NCBI GenBank assembly: GCA_900319075.1
Contig: ONMZ01000014.1
Coordinates: 1 to 42,794 of the forward strand
Direction of reading: 5' to 3'
From: an uncultured Eubacteriales bacterium
Lineage (GTDB): Bacteria; Bacillota; Clostridia; Oscillospirales; Ruminococcaceae
DNA length: 42,794 nucleotides
Shown in pieces: positions 17,251 through 25,101 of the stretch. Each line of letters opens with the position of its first letter. Within the stretch, counting starts at the first letter, position 1. The translations under genes were made by a program, and so were the position numbers. Below the pieces are notes generated by a model that saw only the letters and a program-made list of their open reading frames with translations, was not told the origin of the DNA and searched no databases.

Positions 17251-17868
17251 ATGAAAATAACGGGGATAGAAAAGTACAAAGGCTCTACCTACAAGGTCGA
17301 ATTTGAACAGCAGGAGCCTTGCTATCTCAATATTGAGATAATCAATAAGTTCAATTTAAAGGCAGGCATTGACCTGCCTTTGTCTGCGTGGGAGCAGGTA
17401 AAGGAGGAAAGCGATTTCCGCAGGGCAAGAGAGAGGGCTTTGTACCTTCTGGACTACAAGGACTACTCGTATGTTGATATGTTCAAAAAGCTGCGGCAGA
17501 ATTACGACGAGGAGCTTTGCTACCGTGTCATGCAAAAGCTGGTGGACCTGGGAGTGATAAACGACAGGCGGTATGCCCAGGGGCTTGCACGGCATTACAT
17601 GGAGGTCAAGCTGTTCGGAAGACGCAGGGCTTTTCAGGAGATGCGGCTCAAGGGGTTGACCAAAGAGGTCATCGACCTTGCTCTTGAAGAATATGAGCAG
17701 GGCACCGGGGAGCGTCTGCGCAGGCTTATAGAAAAAAAGCATCTTAGGTATATGACCGATGAAAAGGGGATAAACCGTGCGAAAAACTCCCTTATTCGCT
17801 ATGGCTACGATTACGGCGATATAAAAGAGGCACTCAGGGAGATACAAATCGATTCGGAGGACGAATGA
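17251..17868 (+). CDS. recX: Regulatory protein RecX
   Basis: RecX binds RecA filaments and limits their extension; its gene commonly follows recA, as here with a three-base gap. The 205 aa contain three tandem helical RecX modules: about 50-100 (ARERALYLLDYKDYS), 100-150 (LVDLGVINDRRYAQGLARH, the family signature) and 150-200. The N-terminal ~48 residues are a separate basic segment. The ribosome site is weak (AAGG), so translation is probably coupled to recA. The ATGA overlap with the next acetyltransferase extends the operon. Confidence 0.93.
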   Translation: MKITGIEKYKGSTYKVEFEQQEPCYLNIEIINKFNLKAGIDLPLSAWEQVKEESDFRRARERALYLLDYKDYSYVDMFKKLRQNYDEELCYRVMQKLVDLGVINDRRYAQGLARHYMEVKLFGRRRAFQEMRLKGLTKEVIDLALEEYEQGTGERLRRLIEKKHLRYMTDEKGINRAKNSLIRYGYDYGDIKEALREIQIDSEDE

Positions 17869-18338
17869 ATTATTCTATAAGTAAAATGACAAGGAACGAA
17901 TACGGCTTGCTGGAGGACTTTCTCTACGAGGCGATATTTATCCCAAAGGGTGTGCAGGCACCTCCGAGGGAGATCATAAGCCGCCCGGAGCTTCAGGTGT
18001 ATATTGCAGGCTTTGGGAGCAAAAAGTCGGATATTGCCTTTGCTGCACGCTGCGAGGGAAAGATAGTGGGCGCAGTATGGGTCCGGATAATGGATGATTA
18101 CGGGCACATTGACGATGAAACTCCCTCGTTTGCAATATCTCTTTATAAGCAGTACAGAGGCATGGGAATAGGAACGGCTCTTATGAAGACTATGCTGGGG
18201 GAGCTGAAAAAGCAGGGATATAAGCAGGCTTCTCTGGCAGTGCAAAAGGAAAACTATGCGGTGAAAATGTATAAAAATGTCGGATTTTGTATCGTTGATG
18301 AAAATGAAGAGGAATATATAATGCTGTGCAAGCTTTGA
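17865..18338 (+). CDS. GNAT-family N-acetyltransferase
   Basis: A 157-aa acetyl-CoA-dependent acetyltransferase of unknown substrate. The GNAT fold is shown by the acetyl-CoA pyrophosphate-binding loop QYRGMGIGTALMKTML (near 105-120), followed by the C-terminal AVQKENYAVKMYKNVGFC segment typical of small-molecule or peptide N-acetyltransferases. The start overlaps the recX stop (ATGA) with GGAGGACG upstream, so it is the third gene of the recA operon. A RimI-like role on ribosomal protein cannot be argued from sequence alone. Confidence 0.87.
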   Translation: MNYSISKMTRNEYGLLEDFLYEAIFIPKGVQAPPREIISRPELQVYIAGFGSKKSDIAFAARCEGKIVGAVWVRIMDDYGHIDDETPSFAISLYKQYRGMGIGTALMKTMLGELKKQGYKQASLAVQKENYAVKMYKNVGFCIVDENEEEYIMLCKL

Positions 18339-18412
18339 AAGCCTTTAAAACAGGCGGATAGACCCTTGCAGGTGGGCTTTTGGAAACACTTTGGCAAAGT
18401 TAGCGGAAAAGC

Positions 18413-18441
18413 TTGACAAAAAACTTAAAACGTGAGATAAT
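18413..18441 (+). promoter_or_regulatory. SigA-type promoter of rimO-pgsA
   Basis: TTGACA (18413-18418), 17-base spacer, GATAAT (18436-18441), about 43 bases upstream of rimO. Confidence 0.82.
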
Positions 18442-18483
18442 ATATTTTATACTTATGATGTGTTTCAGACAGGAGATTAGGTT

Positions 18484-19812
18484 ATGTTAACAAGAGTGGG
18501 TATGGTATCCCTGGGATGTCCGAAAAATCAGGTAGATGCCGAGCATATGCTTTACGACCTTAAACAGCAGGGATTTGAGCTTGTTACAGATGCGGCACTT
18601 TCCGATGTGGTGATAGTGAATACCTGCGGGTTTATCGAGTCGGCAAAACAGGAGGCTATCGACACTATCCTTGAGTTCTGTGAGCTGAAAAAAGAGGGCA
18701 GGATAAAGGCTGTTATCGCAACGGGTTGTCTTTCGGAAAGATACCGTGACGAGATGATGAAGGAAATGCCCGAGCTTGATGCGGTCGTAGGACTCGGATC
18801 AAACAGCAGACTTTGCGACATTATAAGAGATGTACTCATTGACAAAAAGACAGTTTGCGCATACGGCGAGAACACGGAGCTTTCTATGGAGGGCGGAAGG
18901 ATAATATCCACAGAGCCGTTTTTTGCATATATTAAAATTGCCGAGGGTTGCAGCAACTGCTGTACCTACTGCGCTATACCCTCAATAAGGGGCAGATTCA
19001 GGAGCCGCAGGCAAGAGGATATTATTGCAGAGGCAAAGTGGCTGGCTGAACACGGTGTTACCGAGCTTGTGGTGGTGGCACAGGATACCACACGCTACGG
19101 CGAGGATATTTACGGAAAAAGTCAGCTGCCGGAGCTTTTGAAAGAGCTTTGCAGGATAGACGGACTTAAATGGATAAGAACCCTTTACTGCTATCCCGAA
19201 AGGATAACCGACGAGCTGCTTGAGACTATTGCAAGCGAGGATAAGCTGGTAAAGTATATAGATATGCCGCTGCAGCACTGTAACGGTGAGATCCTTAAAA
19301 GGATGAACCGTCACGGGGACAGACAGCAGCTTGAAAAGCTTGTGGAGCATATCCGTGAGAAGGTGCCGGGAATAGTGCTTCGCACCACGCTTATCACAGG
19401 GTTCCCGGGAGAGAGCGAAGAACAGTTTGAGGAGCTTTGCGAGTTTGTGAAAAAGACAAAGTTTGAAAGACTGGGATGCTTTGCCTTTTCACCGGAGGAG
19501 GGGACTGCGGCTTTTGATATGCCCGATCAGGTCCACCTTAAAACACGTGAACGCCGTGCGGAAGTTATAATGGAACAGCAGATGATAATTTCCGACGAGT
19601 TTAACGAAAAGTGCTGCGGCAAGACCCTTGAGGTGGTTTGCGAGGGCTTTGACAGATATGCTGAATGTTACTACGGACGCAGCGTATACGATGCCCCGGA
19701 GATCGACGGAAAGATATTTTTCATGAGTGATAAAAAGGTGGGCGTGGGTGAGTACGTCAATGTGCTTATTGACGAGCCGCTTGACTATGACCTTATCGGT
19801 ACGAGAGTTTAG
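18484..19812 (+). CDS. rimO: Ribosomal protein S12 methylthiotransferase RimO
   Basis: A radical-SAM enzyme that methylthiolates an aspartate of ribosomal protein S12. The 442 aa have the three domains of the MTTase family. The N-terminal UPF0004 domain carries the second-cluster cysteines Cys12 (SLGCPKNQVD), Cys48 (NTCGF) and Cys82 (TGCLSERY). The radical-SAM core has the CxxxCxxC triad Cys156/160/163 (CSNCCTYC), and a C-terminal TRAM domain binds the substrate. The SLGCPKN opening and the absence of tRNA-type insertions favour RimO over MiaB. RBS AGGAG precedes the ATG. pgsA follows after 22 bases. Confidence 0.95.
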   Translation: MLTRVGMVSLGCPKNQVDAEHMLYDLKQQGFELVTDAALSDVVIVNTCGFIESAKQEAIDTILEFCELKKEGRIKAVIATGCLSERYRDEMMKEMPELDAVVGLGSNSRLCDIIRDVLIDKKTVCAYGENTELSMEGGRIISTEPFFAYIKIAEGCSNCCTYCAIPSIRGRFRSRRQEDIIAEAKWLAEHGVTELVVVAQDTTRYGEDIYGKSQLPELLKELCRIDGLKWIRTLYCYPERITDELLETIASEDKLVKYIDMPLQHCNGEILKRMNRHGDRQQLEKLVEHIREKVPGIVLRTTLITGFPGESEEQFEELCEFVKKTKFERLGCFAFSPEEGTAAFDMPDQVHLKTRERRAEVIMEQQMIISDEFNEKCCGKTLEVVCEGFDRYAECYYGRSVYDAPEIDGKIFFMSDKKVGVGEYVNVLIDEPLDYDLIGTRV

Positions 19813-19834
19813 CGTTGAAAGTGGGATAATATAG

Positions 19835-20410
19835 ATGAATTTGCCAAATAAGCTTACAGTATTAAGAGTTGTACTTATACCTTTTTTTCTCATATCGGTG
19901 CTTTGGTTCTTTAACGGGCATATGATAGTTGCGCTGGTGTTTTTTGCTCTGGCATCTATCACGGATTTCCTTGACGGACGAATCGCAAGGAAAAACAACC
20001 TTGTTACCACATTTGGAAAGTTCCTTGATCCGCTGGCGGATAAGCTGCTGGTCATGACAGCTCTGATAACCTTTGCTTTTGAAAGATGGATAGATCCGAT
20101 TGCGGTGGTGCTCATTCTTTCAAGAGAGTTTATGGTCACGGGACTCAGGCTGGTGGTAGCAAACGAAGGAGTCGTGGTGGCAGCCGGGATATGGGGAAAG
20201 CTTAAAACAGCGTTTACCATGATAGCGCTTCTGGTCATAATGCTGCTTCAGATCATTTACCCCGACGAAAAGGGAAGCCCTGATCTTAACTGGGGCGCAC
20301 CGTTATTTCTTGTGAACGAGGGGCTGATATGGGTGGCTGTTATACTTACCCTTGTTTCGGGAGCGATCTATCTCAAAGCTTACTGGAAGTACATAGATTC
20401 AAGCAAATAA
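19835..20410 (+). CDS. pgsA: CDP-diacylglycerol-glycerol-3-phosphate 3-phosphatidyltransferase
   Basis: Makes phosphatidylglycerophosphate, the committed precursor of phosphatidylglycerol and cardiolipin, in the cytoplasmic membrane. The 191 aa contain several TM segments and the CDP-alcohol phosphotransferase signature DGRIAR...FGKFLDPLADK (residues 47-70), with the four metal-binding aspartates in the usual spacing. N-terminal LPNKLTVLRV is the standard opening of PgsA. The ribosome site is weak. It lies in one operon with rimO, a common clostridial arrangement. Immediately downstream is an AT-rich stretch leading into the T-box leader. Confidence 0.94.
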   Translation: MNLPNKLTVLRVVLIPFFLISVLWFFNGHMIVALVFFALASITDFLDGRIARKNNLVTTFGKFLDPLADKLLVMTALITFAFERWIDPIAVVLILSREFMVTGLRLVVANEGVVVAAGIWGKLKTAFTMIALLVIMLLQIIYPDEKGSPDLNWGAPLFLVNEGLIWVAVILTLVSGAIYLKAYWKYIDSSK

Positions 20411-20431
20411 TATATAAATATAATATTATAA

Positions 20432-20683
20432 ATGCGTATCAGCAAGAGTAGCTTTTGATTCTGCGTTACAGAGAGGACATGACGGTGAGAATGTCTGCAA
20501 GGAACATCGGTGAAGTGCGGCTGACAGCAGGGGAGCAACAACGGCGGCAAGCTCAGTATTCTCCTTCGCAGGTCTGCGTTAAAGACTAAAGAGCCGTGAA
20601 AACGGGAAAACGAAGTGGGACCGTAGGTCGATGATGACTTGCCTTCGCAGATGACAAAGTGTTGTCTGTGATGGCATTTTTTG
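20432..20683 (+). promoter_or_regulatory. T-box riboswitch leader specific for tRNA-Cys (UGC specifier)
   Basis: A leader RNA that reads uncharged tRNA and permits read-through. Seen: the loop-E-type AGTA near 20444, an apical stem GACAT/ATGTC (20476-20494) with loop GACGGTGAGA, a TGC specifier at 20516-20518 preceded by GAA, the T-box core AAGTGGGACCG (20613-20623) whose TGGG can pair with the tRNA 3' end, and a terminator (stem 20641-20675, T-run 20677-20682). The UGC codon fits the downstream cysE and cysS. The tRNA 3'-end pairing would include one G-U with a U73 discriminator. Confidence 0.85.
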
Positions 20684-20702
20684 TTTGGTGAGGTGTTTTT
20701 GT

Positions 20703-21380
20703 ATGGGCTGGATAAATGAGATCAAAAAAGATATACACTCGATAATGGAGCGTGACCCTGCTGCAAGCAGCGCTATGGAGGTGCTGCTTACCTATTCGGG
20801 AGTTCATGCTGTTATCGTGCACAGGCTTGCACACTGGTTTTATAAGCATGACCACAAGCTGATCGCAAGGATGATATCACAGATAATGAGGGGTATCACG
20901 GGTATAGAGATACACCCGGGAGCGAAGATCGGCAAGGGTCTGCTCATTGACCACGGAAGCGGTGTGGTCATAGGCGAGACCGCTGAGATAGGTGACTATT
21001 GTCTGCTTTATCAGGGCTGTACCCTGGGAGGTACGGGAAAGGATCACGGCAAGCGTCACCCCACACTGGGAAACAACGTTATGGTGGGCGCAGGAGCTAA
21101 GATACTGGGTCCGTTCAAGGTGGGGGATAATGCCAAGATCGCTGCAAATGCGGTGGTGCTGAAGGAAGTGCCCCCAAACTCCACGGCGGTGGGCGTGCCC
21201 GCAAGGATAGTTCGTCAAAACGGAAAGAGGACCCTTGACCTTGACCAGATACACATTCCCGACCCTGTGGCTCAGGAACTGGCGATCGACAGGATCAAGC
21301 TGGCAAAACTCGAAAAACGCATCGCTCAGCTTGAGGCGAAGCAAAGTATCAAGGAGGAAGGTAAAAATGCAGATCTATAA
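20703..21380 (+). CDS. cysE: Serine O-acetyltransferase
   Basis: Acetylates serine with acetyl-CoA to O-acetylserine, the first step of cysteine synthesis. The ATG at 20703 (GAGGTG upstream) gives 225 aa; the frame upstream lies in the T-box terminator. The N-terminal helical domain has [13 protein letters not shown]. The left-handed beta-helix of hexapeptide repeats includes [28 protein letters not shown] and [19 protein letters not shown], the catalytic and CoA-binding segment. The C-terminal ~40 residues are helical and charged. It is translationally overlapped by cysS and controlled by the Cys T-box, so both rise when tRNA-Cys is uncharged. Confidence 0.95.
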   Translation: MGWINEIKKDIHSIMERDPAASSAMEVLLTYSGVHAVIVHRLAHWFYKHDHKLIARMISQIMRGITGIEIHPGAKIGKGLLIDHGSGVVIGETAEIGDYCLLYQGCTLGGTGKDHGKRHPTLGNNVMVGAGAKILGPFKVGDNAKIAANAVVLKEVPPNSTAVGVPARIVRQNGKRTLDLDQIHIPDPVAQELAIDRIKLAKLEKRIAQLEAKQSIKEEGKNADL

Positions 21381-22782
21381 TACGCTTTCACACAAAAAAG
21401 AGGAGTTTGTTCCCAATGTACCCGGAAAGGTGGCAATGTATACCTGCGGTCCTACGGTATATCACTATGCCCACATCGGAAACCTTCGCAGCTATATAAT
21501 GGAGGACGTGCTTGAAAAGTATATGCGCTATGATGGGCTTGATGTTAAAAGGGTCATGAACATCACCGACGTGGGACACCTTACAAGCGACGGGGATACG
21601 GGCGACGATAAGATGCTCAAAGGTGCAAAAAGAGAGCACAAAACGGTCATGGAGATAGCCGATTTTTACACAAAGGCGTTTTTTGATGACTGCGCTAAGC
21701 TTAATATAAAAACACCCGATGTGGTACAGCCTGCAACGGGAATGATAGATGAGTTCATAAGGGTCATTCAGTCACTTCTGGAAAAGGGATATGCATACCA
21801 GGCCGGAGGAAACATTTATTTTGACACATCTAAGCTGAAACAGTACTACGTTTTCGGAGATTTCAGCGAGGACGACCTTGAAGTGGGAGTCCGTGAGGGT
21901 GTGGAGGAGGACGGAAACAAGCGCAATAAAGCCGATTTTGTCCTTTGGTTCACAAAATCTAAATTTGATGACCAGGAGCTTAAATGGGATTCCCCCTGGG
22001 GAGTGGGTTACCCCGGCTGGCACATCGAGTGCTCGTGCATTTCCATGAAAAACCTGGGAGAGCATCTTGATATACATTGCGGAGGTATCGACAACGCTTT
22101 TCCGCACCACACCAATGAGATCGCTCAGTCTGAGGCTTACCTCGGACACAAATGGTGCAACTACTGGTTCCATGTGCACCATCTTAACACAGCAGGCGGA
22201 AAGATGAGCAAGTCAAAGGGCGAGTTCCTTACGGTATCTTTGCTGGAAAGCAAGGGGTACGACCCGATCGTATACAGATTTTTCTGCTTGCAGTCCCATT
22301 ACAGAAAGAGCCTTGTGTTCTCTTATGAGAACCTTGATAACGCAAAGACAGCTTTTGACAAGCTTATTGCAAGGATAGCCCAGTTAAAAGCCGAAGGGGA
22401 CACTCAGGGCGTTGACAGGGCAAAGTTTGATGAGCTTAAAAAGGGTTTTAAGGACGCTCTTGACAATGACATAAACACTGCCCTTGGCATAACGGCAGTA
22501 TATGACGTTTTGAAGGCTGACACCAATGCGGCAACAAAGCTTGCCCTTGTTGATGACTTTGACAAGGTTTTGTCCCTTGGACTTTTACAGCACGCACAGG
22601 ATCTTTTAAAGTCCCGGCAGCAGGAGGATATCCCGGAGGATATAAAGGAACTTGTGGAGCAAAGAGCACAGGCGAGAAAAGCAAAGGATTTTGCAAAGGC
22701 AGATGCTTTGCGTGACGAGATAACCGCAAGGGGATATATTATCGAAGAAACAAGACAGGGTACAAAGATCAAGCGTAAGTAA
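21367..22782 (+). CDS. cysS: Cysteinyl-tRNA synthetase
   Basis: Charges tRNA-Cys; a class I enzyme of 471 aa from the ATG at 21367. I chose this start because AAGGAGGAAG lies directly upstream and the longer frame would lie inside cysE; the two genes overlap by 14 bases. Seen: [15 protein letters not shown] (the HIGH motif as HIGN, with the first zinc ligand Cys), HIECSCISM with the further zinc ligands, KMSKSKGEF (KMSKS loop), and a C-terminal helical anticodon-binding region with [15 protein letters not shown]. Shares the T-box regulation of cysE. Confidence 0.96.
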   Translation: MQIYNTLSHKKEEFVPNVPGKVAMYTCGPTVYHYAHIGNLRSYIMEDVLEKYMRYDGLDVKRVMNITDVGHLTSDGDTGDDKMLKGAKREHKTVMEIADFYTKAFFDDCAKLNIKTPDVVQPATGMIDEFIRVIQSLLEKGYAYQAGGNIYFDTSKLKQYYVFGDFSEDDLEVGVREGVEEDGNKRNKADFVLWFTKSKFDDQELKWDSPWGVGYPGWHIECSCISMKNLGEHLDIHCGGIDNAFPHHTNEIAQSEAYLGHKWCNYWFHVHHLNTAGGKMSKSKGEFLTVSLLESKGYDPIVYRFFCLQSHYRKSLVFSYENLDNAKTAFDKLIARIAQLKAEGDTQGVDRAKFDELKKGFKDALDNDINTALGITAVYDVLKADTNAATKLALVDDFDKVLSLGLLQHAQDLLKSRQQEDIPEDIKELVEQRAQARKAKDFAKADALRDEITARGYIIEETRQGTKIKRK

Positions 22783-22793
22783 GGTGTATAAAT

Positions 22794-23588
22794 ATGAACA
22801 AGAATAAAAACAAGGTAGCGATGCAGCTGGGTGTCATGGTGGTATGTTTTCTGCTGATACTGGCTCTTGCGCTGTTTCTGGGCAGAATGAACAGAAAGAA
22901 CAAGCCCGATTACGACAACGCTCAGCTTCTTCAGACCCAGGTGCCGTCAGACAGTACGCCTGTGGCGGTTTTTGAGACCTCAATGGGTACATTTAAAGCG
23001 GTGATCTATGAGGACAAGGCTCCCGATCTGTGCAAATATTTCACCGGATTGGTAAACAAGGGATATTACGACGGTACATATGTTTTCAGCGTTGAAAAGG
23101 ACGCCTATTTTATCGGGGGGTCAAAGTCAAAGAGTGGCGAGGATACCTCTGACACGGACACAAAGACTATTACAAAAGAGACAAATGCCGAGCTTTGGCC
23201 GTTCAAGGGCTCGCTTATATCCTTTGGCGGCAGCGACGGAAAGTTTTTCAGCTCCAACGTTTCCGGCAGCAGGATAATGTTTGTAGGTTCAATTGAATTT
23301 ACCGATGAAATTGTCTCGGAAATGGACAAGCGGCCGGGCAATTCGGAGATAAACGAAGTATTCAAACGCTGGGGAGGCGTTCCGAATTTTTCCCAGCAGT
23401 ATACCATATTCGGACAGGTCTACGACGGATATGAAAGCTATGAGAAGATCTGCGCTCAGGGCAAGGGAGATTCAAGCGACACTACCCCCACCACCGAGAT
23501 AAAGATCAACAACGTTTATATGTCCACATACGGTGAGAACAAAAACGACAGTTTCTTCACCGAAATGCTGGGCAGCTCTTCAAAGTAA
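22794..23588 (+). CDS. Membrane-anchored cyclophilin-like protein, active-site residues replaced
   Basis: A 264-aa protein with an N-terminal TM anchor (about 11-30) and a cyclophilin-type domain from residue 55. The opening FETSMGTFKAVIYEDKAPD matches cyclophilin's first strands. In the usual FHRVIPGFMIQGG segment, however, this protein has YVFSVEKDAYFIGG, so the catalytic Arg and its Gln partner are absent. The SNAGPNTNGSQFF segment is also degraded to FGGSDGKFFSSN. It therefore probably folds as a cyclophilin but lacks normal prolyl isomerase activity (inference). It follows cysS by 11 bases and converges on a PrsA/SurA-like lipoprotein gene. Confidence 0.78.
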   Translation: MNKNKNKVAMQLGVMVVCFLLILALALFLGRMNRKNKPDYDNAQLLQTQVPSDSTPVAVFETSMGTFKAVIYEDKAPDLCKYFTGLVNKGYYDGTYVFSVEKDAYFIGGSKSKSGEDTSDTDTKTITKETNAELWPFKGSLISFGGSDGKFFSSNVSGSRIMFVGSIEFTDEIVSEMDKRPGNSEINEVFKRWGGVPNFSQQYTIFGQVYDGYESYEKICAQGKGDSSDTTPTTEIKINNVYMSTYGENKNDSFFTEMLGSSSK

Positions 23589-23600
23589 AGGCAACAAAAA

Positions 23601-23629
23601 AACCACCCGTTGATGGGTGGTTTTTTTAC
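23601..23629. terminator. Bidirectional terminator between the two folding-type genes
   Basis: AACCACCC (23601-23608) pairs with GGGTGGTT (23615-23622), with an A-run before and seven Ts after. Confidence 0.9.
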
Positions 23630-23633
23630 TGTG

Positions 23634-24959
23634 TTATACTGCTTGTTTATTGTTTTTGGAATAATCGCTGTACTTTTTATAGATATTCTTTGCGGAATAT
23701 TTTTTTATAGAGGCGTTGTCCACCTTTATTTTGATATCTTCCTCCCACTGTTCGATAAGCTTTTCAAAGCCGGGGTTTTTCATTTCTTTTATCACAGTGT
23801 CACGGGACTCGGAAGCATATTCCTTACTTCTTTGTGTTACATCGCCTTTGATAATGAGGTAATAAGCTGTGTCGTTGGAATACTTAGTGACTTTGTTCAG
23901 GGACATTCCCTTTATTTCGGTAAGCAGTTTGCCGTAATCGGATTTGAGTGTCTCTTCGTCGTAAGACGCATAATTTACCATTGTTTCGTTGGGGTACTTG
24001 TTCTCAGTCTGTTGGTTTGAGCTCTGCAAGGGAATGGAGCTTGAACTGTCCGAAGAAGAACTGCTGTCAGATGAAGAGCTGCTGTCTGTCTGGGAAGAAC
24101 TGTCTGTGTCGCCTACCTTACTGCTGGTGGAGTTGGACTCGGCTGCGGAACTTGATTCGGCAGCGGAAGAGCTTGACTCAGCAGCGGAAGAACTTGAGTC
24201 TGCTGTGGAGGAGCTTGAATCGGCAGATGAGGAGCTTGTTTGCGAAGCACCCTGAGTTTCCTTGTTATACTCTTCAATGACAGAGTCAAAGTCCTTAAAG
24301 CTCTTGCCCTCGGCTTTTTTCAGATACTCGTCGATCTTAGCCTCGTTTGCCTTATTCTCTTTATCCTTTTCGCTCTCATCGGTCTTGGTGCTCTTGGTTA
24401 TGGATATGACCTTATATCTGAGATAATTCTCGTTGATATACTTCACAAGATCATCGTCCGAAACAGCTTCTTTGCCGTCTTTTCCGTAATAGTACTCAAA
24501 AAGCTTATCTCTCATTTTGCTCTGTTTAATTATTTCGGAGATAGACTCCTTTGAGATGCCCATTTCCTCATACATTTCCTTTTGGGAATTGAAGGAATTT
24601 GTTGCAGAATCCTTTATAGTTTTATTCTCGTCGTCGGTGAGCTTCAATTCAAGCTCGTCAAACTTGGAAACTATCGCACAGTACGCCTTTGTGTTTTTCA
24701 TGGCGTTATCTTCAAGATAGACAGCCATTTCCTTGTCACCGACTTTTTTATCCATTACATTCTCGGTGGATCCGGTATAATAAGAAATGTACTGCTGGTT
24801 GATAAGTTCGCTGAGTATGTTGTAGATATATATTCCTGAGTTGACCTGTTTATCGTCACCGTAGCTCATGCAATATCTGCCGGCGGAACAGCTTGTCAGC
24901 ATTACCGCTGCAAGTGCTACGCTGACTGCTGCACTTGCCAGTCTTTTCAGCCTTGCCAT
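23634..24959 (-). CDS. PrsA/SurA-like lipoprotein with a Ser-rich insert
   Basis: A 441-aa lipoprotein: signal with lipobox LTSC (Cys24), then an all-helical SurA-N-like region (about 40-180) with the LVKYINENYLRYKVISI turn that starts a parvulin-type domain. The parvulin-like part is interrupted by a low-complexity Ser/Ala/Asp/Glu stretch (about 239-315) and resumes with TMVNYASYDEETLKSDYG. The C-terminal KYSNDTAYYLIIKGDVT resembles the end of PrsA-type isomerases. It is likely an extracytoplasmic folding factor, but isomerase activity is uncertain because the core is broken by the insert. Own promoter; convergent with the cyclophilin-like gene. Confidence 0.8.
   Translation of the reverse strand: MARLKRLASAAVSVALAAVMLTSCSAGRYCMSYGDDKQVNSGIYIYNILSELINQQYISYYTGSTENVMDKKVGDKEMAVYLEDNAMKNTKAYCAIVSKFDELELKLTDDENKTIKDSATNSFNSQKEMYEEMGISKESISEIIKQSKMRDKLFEYYYGKDGKEAVSDDDLVKYINENYLRYKVISITKSTKTDESEKDKENKANEAKIDEYLKKAEGKSFKDFDSVIEEYNKETQGASQTSSSSADSSSSTADSSSSAAESSSSAAESSSAAESNSTSSKVGDTDSSSQTDSSSSSDSSSSSDSSSSIPLQSSNQQTENKYPNETMVNYASYDEETLKSDYGKLLTEIKGMSLNKVTKYSNDTAYYLIIKGDVTQRSKEYASESRDTVIKEMKNPGFEKLIEQWEEDIKIKVDNASIKKYSAKNIYKKYSDYSKNNKQAV
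24015..24245 (-). repeat. Low-complexity Ser-rich coding repeat
   Basis: About 230 bases encoding DSSSS/AAESSSS units (residues 239-315). Repetition is imperfect at DNA level. Such tracts are prone to slippage, so length variation between strains is expected. Confidence 0.85.
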
Positions 24960-25012
24960 ATACTATTCATTTCCTTTCGTAATAACGTGATTTGACTGCA
25001 CTTAACCTGTTT

Positions 25013-25041
25013 ATTATACACCAAAACTTTCTGTAAGTCAA
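25013..25041 (-). promoter_or_regulatory. Promoter of the PrsA/SurA-like gene
   Basis: Minus strand TTGACT (25036-25041), 17-base spacer, TATAAT (25013-25018). It lies about 54 bases before the start. Confidence 0.82.
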
Positions 25042-25101
25042 TACCGCAGCTTGATTTGCCCTATGGACACAACAAGCTGCAAATATTTTACATCAAAGGG
25101 G

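Noticed and set aside
23989-24255. Plus-strand Glu/Leu-rich open frame opposite the Ser-rich region.
   Set aside because: It is the mirror of the repetitive Ser codons, with no ribosome site and no homology-like features.
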